DNA of 64,000 nt from Datnioides undecimradiatus. Its lineage: Eukaryota > Chordata > Actinopteri > Lobotiformes > Datnioididae. A program made the position numbers and the translations under genes. Within the stretch, counting starts at the first letter, position 1. Each line of letters opens with the position of its first letter. The stretch spans positions 11,975,107 through 12,039,106 of the forward strand of contig WARS01000029.1 in NCBI GenBank assembly GCA_008933995.1, given 5' to 3'. Under the pieces are notes generated by a model, which was not told where the DNA came from, did not search any database, and was given only the letters and a program-made list of their open reading frames with translations. Of the stretch, positions 1 to 13,003 are shown one piece after another.

Positions 1-1647
1 ATGTCACGAGGCTAATCGCGTTGAGTGTCTGGTTCCCGTTTATCCTTGAGGAGGGAAAAGAGAGCCTGTCAATCGCTGCATATGCATACAAAGTGGTGTG
101 CTTTTTAATAAGGACAATACAAACAAGGCTGTATTAAGAGCCAGGAGCAAAGATGCTGCTGAAAAGACTGGAGTTACACATCCTTAACCCCAGGAATAAC
201 ACAGCATGGAGCTGTCATTTGAGTTAGGTATCATTATCGCGGCAGGTCTGAGTTCTTAGTGAAGGCTGACAGCTTTACGATTTGAGATTCACTTGTACTG
301 TGAAGTAATTAAAAAGGAGGGTAACATTTGAAACTCTTAAATATGAAAAGTAGACACCATAGATGGTATTATTTGAGAACTCTATACAAGGTTTTGACCT
401 GTGGTTGCATGCAAATGCAATGCAACCTGTCTACAGTAAATCCATACATACTATGTTTTTCTCATAATACGGCATGGACTGTAAAATATGTACTTTTGTG
501 GAAATCAATTACATTAACAGTATGCTTATAAAAATATTCATGATTACCTTTTTAAAGACATTTTTATTAACCTTACACTTTTTCTACTATGTCACAGTGG
601 CAGGAGATCATGTTGGGAATTGAATTCCAGTCATGTGTCCTCCATACATAACCTGAATTAGCCAGGGCAGAAGTCAGTGTGTTTGACCCTGGACATGAAC
701 CTTGGGGAGGAAAAGCTTGTAGAAAACCAGATGGGCCAAATTTATGATAACCTTTCCCCCCTGAGGTGGTGCTAGAGAGGTACTTCTCCCCTGTCTCCTC
801 TCATTCGTCCCCTGGACATGCCATGCAAAGTGAATGACATGATATTAAAACACTTCCTCATCAAGATTGAAAGGCGTACATTCTTTTTTTTGCCTTCAAG
901 CAGTCAATTATTTGACAAGTACACATAATGAACAATGCAAGACTAGTCGGAATTTAATCAAAAGGCAGAGACAGGGGCCCAGTGCAGATGGGAAATGATT
1001 AACACAGTTAATCAAACATCCCAGCGTTAGGTTAAACATGGCAAGCCTATCCCATCATCTGCAAAAAGGATGGGATCCCTTGCACATTTCCATTTTTCCA
1101 TTTCCTTTTGCCTGTGGAACATTTATTGCATTTATTATGTTGACCCCTATTTGTTCTGCTTCTTTCATGAAGGTATTTATGTTAGTCCTGATGTCTCTGA
1201 CTAATTTCCTCTCTGAAGGAACACTGAAGCCTAATGCAGACAAATGTGAGGTAGCCAGCTTTGAAGAAATTGTCAAATGCAGTGTAATCCAAGTGGTATT
1301 TATGTAAAGGTTGTTTGATTGTGTTTCTCGGAGGGTTGCTATTGAGAAAACACCCACACAGGGTTTATAACACGAGCTCTCTAGAGAAAATCCAATGTAT
1401 CAGGCAGGTCAAAGAATAATGGGTGAGACACTGTTCATTGAGACATTGAGACATTTATCTTTGATCCATGATAGCTTTTTTTTTTTTTTTGCATCAGATT
1501 GTAAGAAACTCAAAACAAAAAAGGTTCAACTTTGTCTGATGGATCAAAAACGAATGTATCTGATCAGTGTTTCACACTGGCAGTAGTTGACTGTAAGTGA
1601 ATATACAATAAACTCAAATTCTGTACTTAAATACCACGTTTAGGTGG

Positions 1648-1698
1648 TGTGTGTGTGTATATATATATATGTATGTATAGATAGAGAGATAGATAATA
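1648..1698 (+). repeat. Compound simple repeat (GT)n(AT)n(GATA-like)
   Basis: Alternating GT then AT dinucleotides pass into GTAT and ATAGAGAGATAGATA-like units. Confidence 0.8.
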
Positions 1699-1699
1699 T

Positions 1700-1747
1700 A
1701 ATATTTAAGATAAGATAATACTTTATTGATCCCATGGTGAGGAAATG
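1700..1747 (+). repeat. Fragment of a fish retroposon 3' tail (TTTATTGATCCC type)
   Basis: The run AATACTTTATTGATCCCATG followed by GTGAGGAAATG resembles the common teleost tail motif CTTTATTGATCCC-n-GGGAAATT, which I recall from the 3' ends of fish non-LTR retroposons. It follows a GT/AT/GATA simple repeat (1650-1700), a usual setting for this tail. Only the tail is visible. Confidence 0.45.
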
Positions 1748-2155
1748 TACTAAATGTATAAATAAAATATAAATGAATAGCTTTGGACAGCAACCAACAC
1801 CTCAGCCAATTATCACATTAAACACTGTTTACACATGAATGGATCAGTACTAAATATTAAGTGATGTACCATAACTTATATAACTTATAATACCTCTTAC
1901 TTTTTACTTTAAGTACATCATGTTACTAACACTTGTGTGCTTCTATTTAATGATGTTTATCTTTCCTTCAGTAAAGAATCTTTAAATATTGTAATGCACA
2001 CTGGTTGATATGGTCTAAACCAATTAATTAGTGTTTTACTTAACTCCTGAGGTAGAACTGTGTGCAGTGTGTTGTTTGGAGTGTAAAAAGTTGAGACAAT
2101 CAGAGGAGATCTGTTTTCATGTTGTCCTCTGCAGTGTTGTGAATTACACCACAAC

Positions 2156-2188
2156 ACACACCTGAACTTGTGACAGGTTCAGGTGTGT
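2156..2188 (+). repeat. Inverted repeat with 12-bp arms
   Basis: ACACACCTGAAC (2156-2167) and GTTCAGGTGTGT (2177-2188) are perfect complements around a 9-nt loop. Function unknown. Confidence 0.6.
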
Positions 2189-4328
2189 AGGAACTTTTGC
2201 AGATCTTCAAAATATCTATTTTGCACACTTGTGTAAAGTCTGGAACGACGACTGTCGTTCCTTTCCCACTTTACCATGTGACAATAATTAGCCATGATTG
2301 CAAAGTATCTCTTGAGAAATTGGGACAGAACAATTTAGTTCATTGTCCTCAAAAATTGGAGTTGCCCTTCCTTTCCTTGTCTTTTCCCCCTATTTGATTC
2401 ATCTGTTCTTCGGTGTGCCAGCAAGAACACACCACTAATCAAGCAAACTATTTGATTGGGCTGGAAAGATTTCTTTTGGACTAATTTAGCTTAATAAACA
2501 GTTGTGTCAAATGATTTGGATGGGTGCAGTTCCAGACCTATTAACGAATGTGTATTAAAGAATGTGCTTTTGGTTTTGGCAGTATTTACAGACGACCTTG
2601 CACATTTGCAAAAGCCTGTGCTTCCTGAGGCGTGTGGCTGAAAACACACCTCTAAAAAAGTAATCAGCCCTCAAGAACAAGTTGTTTAGTCATATGTGCA
2701 AGTTTTGACAAATTGAAAAACCTTCAAAGATTGTTGTTGACTTGGTAATAAGTTTAAGCATCTGCAGCAATAGCCAGCATAAATTTGGCCATTTTCTATG
2801 CCCTGGTGAGCAGCCTCTGTATTTAGAACATTAATGTTTTATGGAAATAAGCTATATGTATTTAAAACTTATAATTGTGTTCCTTTATACTGGCACAAAG
2901 CAGTTACTTTTAAATTAGTGGAATTAATCGGAATGCAAAATTGAAGGGAGGAATGTCTGTCCACAATGATGAATGCTTAAGTAAGATTTTGCTTCAATTA
3001 AAATTTCAGGCAATTATTCTAAAAGATTATTGACCTCTAAAGGGACTGGTGAGGTCACATATTTTCCTCTGTCTTTGCAGTGTAGTATTCATCTTCATTA
3101 GGGAGAACAATTGAAGGCGTTTTCCTCTCATAGTGGAGGGTATTAACACAGACAGATTATCCCTGGCACACTTCACTAATAAAGTTGATTTCTATTATTG
3201 TCTGTCCAGGTGAAGGCAGATTTTGAAGCAGTGTCTTCCTCACACTGACCTCCTCCTCTTCTTCATCAGAGCTTTGTGGAATCTTGTCCTTTCGGCAGAC
3301 AAGAAGGTCATTTATGTCGTGGAGTCAATATGAAGCTCACTCTTAGTTATAAATTGTTTAGTTCTGTCTGGAAAATATATTTCTCTGCATGCATCCAAAT
3401 ACTGATAATAAATAATACACATTTGGAGTCTTACATTTTTCCGAGGGCTCAGTGGGAATATTTAGGGATAAATTCACTTTAAATATGTGCAAAACAACTG
3501 AAGAATAACTGCGATGGAAAAAAGAAACGGCTTAATTTTTTACTGTTACTTGTGAAAAAACTATCACAGATGTTCTCTGTTGCTGAACAGCTCAGTTTTT
3601 GGAATTATAATGTATCAACTTGACAAATTATAACTGTGATATCATCGTACTTAACAGAAAACCTGTGGTTTCAAATGTGTTGCAAAAAAAGAATAAATGG
3701 ATCTTTCTTTCAACCCAGTCATTTCAGAGGGAGCATTCAACTTGGTTTACAGTGAAAATGCCACTTCTTTTGTTTGAAAAATATGTCCACACTTACACAA
3801 CACAGAGCGCAACATGGCGAAGTGAAGCAAATTGGAACTGTTGGCCTCTGCTGAACCATATTACTGGTGGCCATATATCATTTTTTATAGGTCACAAGTG
3901 AAGCACATCTGTTTCCACTTGGCTAAGTTTCCATACAAAACATTTGAATAGAGATTCTTCACCTATATCTGTGGCTCCCCTCTGCTTGTTTAAACCAACA
4001 TGTGTCTCGTGCGTCAAACCTCAGAAAGATTTTGCTGTTTTGTACCAGAGAGTGTATTTCTGAGAAGATCAGAGCAGAGAACACAGTTTAAAGACTGCTT
4101 AGATTCTTTCATGTTTACGCCACGACACAGTTTGCTTTAAATGATTTGTTTATGTAGTGTGGTCTTTTAACACTCAACTTATTTGACAGTTGTGCAAGCC
4201 AGAGCCCAGCGTGCCCACACTGGACCTTGCTTTTTTTCTAATTTGATCTCAAAGCCCCTCATGTGTTTGACTTCTTTTTAATTGCTTCCTGTCTGCTGGG
4301 TCAATTATAAGTCCTGGGCCCTTTTTTA

Positions 4329-4361
4329 GGGTGGGGGTTGGGGTGGTGGTGGGGGGGGGGG
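4329..4361 (+). repeat. G-rich tract with G-quadruplex potential
   Basis: Successive G runs of 5, 4 and at least 10 are separated by one to eight bases. This fits the four-G-run pattern for intramolecular quadruplexes. Confidence 0.7.
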
Positions 4362-6478
4362 CTGACTATAGCTGTAGTTCTGAACAGACAGAGTGATTAA
4401 ATAACTGAAATTTGAGCAGAATGATGAGATCACTCATTGGGACTTCATTCAATAATATTTTACTTGGTGTGCCAGCTTCATGGCGTACACATGTTGACAG
4501 GAGTTGATTGCATGGGATTTCTTTCTTTCTGAGGTCTGTTTAATGAAAAAAAGCCAGGGAGAGACAAAGACAGTCTTACTACTTAATCCATTATTGATTT
4601 TGGGTCAGGTGCACTCCGGTGTAAACACCCCATTGGTATTGTATTTAACACAAAATATGAGCCTTGAGAGAAACGCTCAAAAGATTAACCAGTAGTCAGC
4701 AAGCGAATTAAAAACACATAAAAGGAGGTTTTCATTAACATATGGTAATCCATTCATTTTTAATTAACCCCAACAGCAAAGTAAAGGAAAAATAATGTCT
4801 GCGTCAACCTGTACCATGTCTAGTTTCAGATACTTGAGGAAATATTGGTGCTATTGGTGCTTATTATGTCCATAATAATGTGGATCATTTCTGGCAATAG
4901 TTGATCAAACTACTGCAGCCTTCAGATGTGACTTTAAAAGGAAATCTGCAATACAACTGCACTAACGCATTTATGTAAGTAAATAAAGCCTGTTGAATCA
5001 AGGTAGTATGCAGCTGTCTTCTCATCTCAGAATACATATTTACAAGTAAGGCTAAAAACAAAATTTCAGTGGAGAACTTGGAATTATATATAATTTATTG
5101 CATCGTCAGCCCCAGGTTGGAGCTCAACATCCTCATCTTACATAACTTACAGAAAAACTGCATGTACACAAACTTCCAAAATTAACAATATACACAGTGA
5201 AATCTCTGTTTTTTAATAATCCTTTACAAGCCCTGTTGGTTCCCTAAATAAGCTTCGTGTCTCGTTCAACCCATGCAGAAACAGGGCAGCTCCTCGAGGT
5301 CCTCAGAAGTGAGGTCAAAACTCCAAGCTGCATGGTTGCCCATGGCTACATAAATATTAACCAAGTCTCCACTGTGTAGAGAGGCCTTCTTTGATTATGA
5401 GTCTACTCCCAGAGTTTGATATCCAAGGAGACCACTAAAGCCAGCTTGACAAAATTGATGAGAGAATACCGAGAGAGTCGGTGCAGTTGTGATGTGGAGG
5501 AGTTTCGCTCAGTTTGGAACAGATCAAGCTGCTGGATTTCATGCAAACGAAGCAGGGAACAGAAACATCACTAGTTTGCAGTTCACATACTTGAAGCTTC
5601 ACTTTGAACATTTGCTCCAGTGGGTTGGAGAGATGTGACGAGAAGAAAATAGGAAATGCGAACCCCTTTCAGTGTCCTAAAGCTGATTCTTTTGTCTGCA
5701 CTTTGCACAGTACAATTTCATAAACTGTACACTTAAATAACGTCTCAATAACAGGGGCAGTTCAACACATTTTGGACTTGGCACAAGCAAACTTTGGATA
5801 TCTAGGTCAAGCACAGCAGAATTCAATGGAAGGACAAAATGAAGAAGGTCAAAAATACTTAATGAACAAGTGATTGAGGTTAGACGAGGCTTTGTTAATT
5901 GTGCTCTGAAGCATGTAACCTGGCCAAATCTCTGTCCGTCATTGGCGAAAGGGATGCTGATTCGTTGGGGTCAGCAGCAGTCCCGTGACTGGTCATGTGT
6001 GCCTGAAATGTCAATCATGTGCAAATATTTTGGGAAGGAACCAATAAGCATTGTTAGGTTAACAATTGAAGGCTAAGAGGCAGGCTCAGAGCCACATGGG
6101 AAATGGGGAGACATGTTTGCTCTCACCATGGATGACTGAGGTCCGTCTAAAGCATCTGCCATTGATTTCAACTGATACGAAAACAGACAAACACTGCAGT
6201 TACATCTTTACTATCCAGCACACAAACACACACTCAATGTTGCTGGAGTGCAAGTATACTTGACATTCTGCGGTCATAATTTGTGACCTTGTGTTTCACC
6301 TTCCGAATGTTTTCTATTTTCTATTTATCATGCGCCATTTGGTGAATGATTACGTGCAATATTGTGCTGCCTTTGCAAGATATGATTATATCACAGTTTA
6401 TCATAAACCCTTGCACATAAACAATTTATGTGCAACCGCTGTGCCTCGTCAAAGACAAGACTGCACAAGCTGGGGGGT

Positions 6479-6487
6479 CACACACAT

Positions 6488-6519
<32 letters not shown>

Positions 6520-6532
6520 CCACACACACAAG
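6479..6532 (+). repeat. (CA)n microsatellite with TCC interruptions
   Basis: A CA dinucleotide array is interrupted by two ATCC units. The apparent HTHTHT peptide across it is a repeat artefact. Confidence 0.95.
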
Positions 6533-7398
6533 GTGGTCTATAATTAGCAAAAGAAAATTAAGTTACTGTGAGAGTCAAACCGATATCTCTGTCTTCACCT
6601 GTGTCTATTCCACCTGGTTGTGAGTTTTACAGTTCTGTGAATTATGTTCATTCAGAAGAAAAGCAATATCGGTCTAATGCCCTCTGTTGACAATCTGAGG
6701 AAGCAGATTCAAATGAATTCATGCAAAATGGCAGTTTAAGCTGCTCAACACTGCAACCATAGAGACACCACATGTGTTTTTAGTCTTGGCTTATAAATAA
6801 ACATTTCTCCAGATATGGATGCCAGCCACTGGGTGACCTTTTATTACATCTGTTTTCTCTTTTTTGTCCCTCGCAAAAAAGGGGGCTGTATTATTATGTA
6901 AAATTATGCTTATGAAAACATAAGTCTGCCCCTCTCCTGCATTCACCTTCACCTGGCAAGCATGACTCAACTTCACATTTCCTCATAGTGGGTGAAAGAC
7001 AGTTTTTATTGAAGCCATGCGTGTGCCCACGTCCTGCCTGATAATGTTTCTGGACAGAATTCCTCAAGCAGATCACAACACGCTCCAAGCCTTCACCAAA
7101 TTCAGGGATAAACATGAAACAGTTGTGACCTGACATGTTTTGTTTATTTATTCATTTTTTAAGATATTCAGATTTGAAGATAGGGATGAACATCTGGGAA
7201 GTAGCAGCTGCATTGAAGCATCTAATTTTTAGACTTGGAGAATTATGTTGAATGTATGAATAAAAAAATTAAAATCACATTTTAGAACTCGGCCTCATTT
7301 TGAATAGGAATGTCCCTTAGAAATCTTGCACGCATTGTATTCACCTGCATTTTACAATGAATACAATGAATACATAGGGTCAAAGCCACAGCAGCCTG

Positions 7399-7402
<4 letters not shown>

Positions 7403-7451
<49 letters not shown>
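7403..7451. repeat. (AT)n microsatellite
   Basis: About 24 uninterrupted AT units. The tract is self-complementary and may extrude as a cruciform. It lies about 0.5 kb before the CpG island. Confidence 0.95.
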
Positions 7452-7453
<2 letters not shown>

Positions 7454-7895
7454 AGAATCCTTTGAATGGTGTCATGAATCATGTAAAAAGAAAAGTGCAG
7501 GGGAATAAACACACACTCACAACTGAAGAGAGATTCTTGGTTTGAAAAACTACTTGGCTTCACACACCATCATGAGCAGCAGCAGCTTGACCACCGCTGC
7601 CCGGGCCAGTGTGTTATCCTGTGGGGCCAGTTGTAGAGAGGGTGGAAAAAAAGTCCATCGGTGCTTCCATGTTCCTTTTGATGCTTGGTAGTATTACAGT
7701 AGAATAAGTCCTCCGTCATTGGTTGAATAGGCTGGACTGCCTACTGTGACAGAGCGTGGGCCTCTCATGCCCATAAGGAAGGCAAGTGTTGCATCTCTAA
7801 GCAGAAAAGAGCAAAAAATGAGGAAGGTATGCTGCTGATGGTGGGGGTTATATTGATAACCTCCCTCCTGACTGTATGACGTAGTTGAATCTTAG

Positions 7896-7924
7896 GTTAA
7901 AAAAAAAAAGCAAAAAAAAAAAAA
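7896..7924 (+). repeat. A-rich run
   Basis: Two A runs are separated by GC, at the upstream edge of the CpG-rich block. Confidence 0.8.
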
Positions 7925-8220
7925 GCTGTGCTGATCCTGCCAGGCAATAATAATAAGTTGATGTGATTAGTCTCCCGCACAGATCTCGACTCCGAGTCAG
8001 CGCGGATGTGGAAATCCATGTCGGGTTTTGATTGGAGTCCTCGGCTCAGACGGCTCCTGCAGACGGCAGCCTGCTCTCCACTGCACTGGCGCTGTTTACT
8101 GGAAGCCCGCTCCGTGCTGCTTCCACCAAGTGTCTCAACACTGTGAGCGGGATCTTTTTCCAGAGGCGAGCCGCTGAAACTTGTCCCAGTCTTCACAGTC
8201 CCACTCAGGAGGAGCCAGGA

Positions 8221-8245
8221 AGAGAGAGAGAGAGAGAAAGAAAGA
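8221..8245 (+). repeat. (GA)n tract inside the CpG island
   Basis: AGAGAGAGAGAGAG passes into AAAGAAAG. GA tracts are common in open promoter chromatin and could be the GAGA-type part of this promoter. Confidence 0.8.
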
Positions 8246-8399
8246 TCGGCGGCTCGGTAAAGCGGAGTGTCTTCTTCCCCTTTCGTCAAGACACTGAAAG
8301 CCCCCCACTCTTGTCTGTCCCTCTCAGTCCCTCAGTCGTTTTCTGGGTCCCCGTGCTGCGCGTCTCCTCTTCTTGTTTGTTGTTGCTGCCGACGCCGCT

Positions 8400-8764
8400 G
8401 CGTTTTTCGGGAAGTGAGGGCGCACAGGAGAGCCCGACAAACAGACGCGCTGCTCAATAGGCATATTATCAGGTGTTGATGAGGCAGGACTGAGCGCAAG
8501 AGAAACACCTTTGCTTTGGCCATGGAAGCGTGTGTCCGGTGCAGGGGAATGTACGGGCTGAGAGGGGGACCTGCCGCCTGAGAGCCAGCCTCTGTCCCAG
8601 ATAAGGGGAGCATGCCTCAGACCCGCAGACTCACTCTCTTCGCTGCAGAGGAGTTCCCATCAGACTGTCTTTCCACAATCTGACATTTTATTATTATTTT
8701 ATTTCCTACAATCCCCATACTGACTTCATTTCAGCCCGCTTAGCTTCGCTGCGTTTAAAGAAAG
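8400..8764 (+). other. adgrl2: Candidate non-coding exon 1 (5' UTR); 3' end defined, 5' end uncertain
   Basis: AAAG|GTAAGT at 8764/8765 is a consensus donor at the downstream edge of the CpG island, about 20.7 kb before exon 2. No coding frame from here joins the main start, because exon 2 carries its own ATG with an upstream in-frame stop. The exon is therefore 5' UTR. It holds two short upstream ORFs, at 8522-8581 (19 codons, starts MEACVRC) and 8612-8683 (23 codons, starts MPQTRRL). The 5' limit given is arbitrary. Confidence 0.55.
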
Positions 8765-11700
8765 GTAAGTTTTTCCTCTCTCTCTCCTTTCTTCCTCATC
8801 AACACTTTATCAATCAGACCCTAAGCAGCGTTTTGACAAGTTGCCGTGGAGTGTAGTAACTTTTCTTTCTTTACTCGGTCACTTCATATCCTCACGTTGG
8901 CTTTCAGGATTCCGTAGAAATAATTTAAAAAGGCATAGGTCAACTTAAGTCACTTTTTAAAAGTCCAAAATGGTCATATTTCCATAGGAGGTTTGGTTTG
9001 AGCAGTGAATAAAGCAAGGCACCTCTTTTTTTGTAGTGATGTAAATTATCCGAGGGGTACCGTGGTTAATTGAAAATGGTTAATCAAAACATAACCAGAT
9101 GTGGATTGATTTGTTCGGCTGCCGAGTTTGGCTGAATGGAAACTATTAGAAAACAAAAAGAAGAGTGGGAGGGGGAGCAACGCACCCATGTGAAGCAGAA
9201 CATGTAGAAGAAGAACCATTTAATTGGAATTTCTGCCTCCAGAGTTGAAGTGTTAGTTTGTTGGTTGGTGCTGGTCACCGAGGCTCTTTTTTAGTTTAAA
9301 TCCACTGATGGTCTTGTTGGTATGAATGGGGATTTATCCTGGGAGCTGTGACCTGAGAGGCGATGTCGGTGTGATTCCTGAGTGCATTCACAGGCTAATC
9401 CATTATAATTGGGACTAGTGCTATTTGTTCAAAAGAAAGAAAAGAAAAGAAGGAAAGAGAAAAAAACAGTCAACCCTCGAACACCGGTGTAATAATTAGT
9501 TTTGGCCAGAGAAGAGCCAATGATGCAGCGCGCTACAAGCGCAGGAAATGTCATGGAAATCAATCAAAGGGGGAATAAAAATGAATAAATGCACAAAAAA
9601 GGACGGATTTGGCTGCTTAGACTTAACTCAAGCCCAGTCGGCGCAGAGTGGCAGTAAAATTAGATCCTCTTTCTGCACATTTATTATTTAGGCCTACCGT
9701 TTCCGAACGCGTCTTGTCAACCATGTGTTAAAGAGTATAAGCAGCAGAAGCGCACACGCGGCGCGGTGAGAGCCTCTCATGGCCCGTGAACACACAGCGG
9801 CCAGCTGGTGATGCATGGCAGCCTGGAGCAGAGTAGTAATCTTCATTGATCGATCAGTGGATTGGGATAAATTTGGCTCCAGTCCTTACATGCACCTCAG
9901 TTTTTTGTGCTGTGTGTGTGTTTGTTTTTAGATTGTGCGTCTGATTCTTTAAAGAGAAGGAGCTACGAATTCCTGTCTGGATTAGAGTCCATGAATGTGT
10001 CTCATTTCTGTGTTGGGTCTCCAATATGGTCTGTAGAGCATGTCCAGGAGAGGAGCACACAGCTACTGTAAGATGTGATATTTGTTGAGCATTTTAAGTC
10101 AGACATGCATTGAACATGATCTCACACTTAAGCCCTGATTGAATAAGCCCAACCTTTTCTCAGGCTGCAATCGTGAGATGATCGACAACAAAAGGAGAAA
10201 CCAAGTGTTTGGAGGATGGACTGACTTTATCTGCCTTGCCACACAAAGTCACATTCACTTCAGATGAAACGCAGAATATTTGTTAAACAGTGTTGAGTTG
10301 TTTGTAGGAATGTGCAAGAAATAATGTAATTTTCGTCAGGCTCCAGGAGCTACACCTCTTGTTCTCCATTTACGTCCTACTCTCCAATGTCATGTGTTTG
10401 TGCATACAAAAATGGGAATTAATGCAAGTGCATATTCCAGCTGTTAGGAAGGAACATATTAACATATCAAAGTGGTCAGAGCCCTTATACAAAGGAAGGA
10501 GTCGTATTTTCTGCCACTGGTTTTTGGCTGAGCCTGAAAGGCTCGAGAACGAGCGTGTGAGCTGGTAAAACTGAATGACTTGTGTATCTTCCCTCCATTT
10601 TTTTTCTCGTAAGTAGGTCCGTGTGACATCTTGTGAATAACATAATCTCATGTGTATTTTGTCTCGCACAACAGGGTGATTGTACAGTGACTCGCAAAGT
10701 AGTTTGATGTTGGGGTAAAATAAAAAGAGCGTTTCTCAATGGAAAAAAAAATCACATCAAATTGAATTTTCTGCAAAGTGTTCTTTTAGTTAATGCGCGG
10801 CAACATTTTTGAAATTATGAATAAGTATGTCAGTGCGTGTAAAAACAGGTGTGTCTACCCTCACTGGAAATAATACAAACTACACGAGTGCAGACTCCTC
10901 GGATGTCTCAGTGCTCCATATCTTTAGCTCGAGCATGCCATTATGAGCGTTTTACCGTCGACTCCAGTGTGAATGAGTACCTTTTTCAGTCTATATCCTC
11001 GTTTCTGTGGAAGTGCGTCCGGTTTCAAAGAACTGCAGCTGCTCTTGATCTGCTAGAGCACCAGATTGCTCCTCTTTGCTTATGCGTTCATGTCTGCTCG
11101 TAGATCAATACAGCCCAGCACACTTCTATATGGATTTAGGGGGGGGGTCAAGACAAAGTGCTACATTTCACACTATTTTTAACTCTTTATATCACACTCT
11201 TGCAGCACATGAGACTCTTATGACTCAGTGAGTGTGAATGGGTGAGTGGGTGTGAACGCATCAAAATTTGTGACATTACGGACCGCTTTATTTTTCTGCT
11301 GGCATATATGCACCCACTCCCCTCTCAGAAAGAGCAGCTGAGGTTTGTGCTATCTACAGATATTTGACTGATACATTAAACAGATCGTAACGCCCTCTTC
11401 AGATTTTTAAATTATAACAACAAGCCGGGCACTTCCACTCTGGCTTTATTGAGGTAATTTGTTACTGATTTAATTCATTATAAGCGTGCGCACACTGACC
11501 ACTGGCAACATTTCCTCACTTCTTGTGCTGTGCTCTCTCACAAGCCTGTTGTCTTTGTCTGAGCAGTCCACATATGACTGATTTGAAGGTTGCATTGTGA
11601 CTGAATGGATTGTTTGTGCTTACATTGTTCTGTAGGGCTGTCGTGCTTTTCTTCACGGTGGAAATCACCAAATTCAAGTTCATCTTTTGCTTTTTTTCCC

Positions 11701-12916
11701 CCCTCTGGAGCATTGCAGTCTGTGTTGCCCAACAGTGTGTAAGGAACAAGGACCAATTTCAAGTTGTAGTTCTTCCAAGTGGTGTGTTAGCTGCTCCGTA
11801 GCAATATCAAGCAAATGATGGATGTTGTGGATGCGTCAGAAGTAGAGGATTGCAGGGAGTTAAAGCATTTAGATTTACATCCCATTGCTTATTTGGCGTG
11901 TAAATTGTGGGTTTGTGTTTTCAGATGCAATCTTTTCTGTTGCTTAGCCACCTACATGGAGCCATACTGTGCGGATAACTGCTTGCCATTAAAGGAAAGG
12001 AACAAGGCTGTAAAAGAAAGCTATGGCAAATTTGATGTAACGTGCAGGCCTTTGGTGGGCCAAAATGCCTCCCCTTTCATGACTGATTTTATTTTACGAT
12101 TGGCAATCAGTAAAATGCTGTGCGCCAGCGTGTTCCCCTCCCTGCCATTTTGTGAAACATTTGTTTCCACTTGCCAAAGGCCTCTGGTGCAGCGGGGGAT
12201 TCGATGCCCCTGAAATGGCAGGTGAAACTTTCTGCTTGCCTAAATAATTTCCTAGCAGAACATTACACAGCAAGGACATAGGCGGTGGGAAGTGAGGGTC
12301 AATTCAAACTCTGGTGACAAGAAACAACATGGATATTAGCCGGTGGCTCTCACATAGCTCTCCCTGCTCGGGTTAAGTGGCATTCCCCCTGAGCTTATCT
12401 GGCATCTCTTTTTCAGTGCGTCACTCATTTTGTGCGTCTCTGAAAGCCATTTAGAAGAAAGGGAAGTGCAAAGTGCAAAACTGGGCGGTAAGAACTGTCC
12501 TCTGGTCGTAAAACGATCGGGTGTAACCTAGTTTCTAACGGTAACGTTTGCATTTTACATCATGTTAAAACCACTACCTGTGATTCAGATAAGATATGCT
12601 GTGTGCTATCAGAAGTGTGTGTGTTTAGGTCACTGCCATAACAAGAGGGAGAAATGTCAATATTGCGTTCAGAAAATAAAACAAACAAAAAAACCCCGAA
12701 ACATGGTCACAATTTATCACTGCAGGGATTTTCACATCACCAATAATTATTTTTTATTACCTGGATAATTTTTAAGATTACACAGAAATTTAAGACACAT
12801 TTTAATTAGGGAAAAATGCTTTATTATTATTTTAATTATTAAAATGTATCCTTGATAGTTTTTTTAATTAGTTGCATTTATTCTTTTTCTAATTTAAAGA
12901 AGATGAACATATATAG

Positions 12917-12921
<5 letters not shown>

Positions 12922-12947
<26 letters not shown>

Positions 12948-13003
12948 TCTCGCACTCTCTCACACGCACACACAAACACACACAAACACACACACACACA
13001 CAC
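12922..13003 (+). repeat. (CA)n/(CT)n compound microsatellite
   Basis: Two CA blocks flank a CTCTCGCACTCTCTCACACG segment and CAAA-interrupted units. Confidence 0.95.

Larger units (their letters stand above)
1..7969. other. Upstream flanking DNA without a recognised gene
   Basis: No open frame here shows a recognisable domain, and none is flanked by convincing paired splice sites. Seen instead: a simple repeat and retroposon tail at about 1650-1747, a 12-bp-arm hairpin at 2156-2188, a G-rich run at 4329-4361, (CA)n at 6479-6532 and (AT)n at 7403-7451. It could be intergenic, or intronic to a longer transcript starting further upstream. Confidence 0.6.
7970..8770 (+). promoter_or_regulatory. 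CpG island and likely promoter of adgrl2
   Basis: CpG dinucleotides are rare elsewhere in the window but dense here. I count roughly 30 between about 7976 and 8460, including runs such as ATCGGCGGCTCGG and GACGCCGCTGCG. Local GC content is clearly above the surrounding AT-rich DNA. A (GA)n tract at 8221-8245 sits inside it. The block ends at a strong splice donor, as expected for a CpG-island promoter with a non-coding first exon. No convincing TATA box was seen, so dispersed initiation is likely. The start site cannot be placed from sequence alone. Confidence 0.7.

Noticed and set aside
6291-6623. Open frames with His-Thr, Val-Cys or Tyr-Ile runs (also at 7282-7563, 12852-13229, 25147-25377, 39016-39254, 53432-53728)
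   Set aside because: These are translations of CA, GT and AT microsatellites, not genes.
8032-8460. 142-codon + strand open frame in the CpG island
   Set aside because: GC-rich promoter DNA gives long chance frames. There is no recognisable domain, it overlaps the predicted 5' UTR/promoter, and no splice route reaches the receptor frame.
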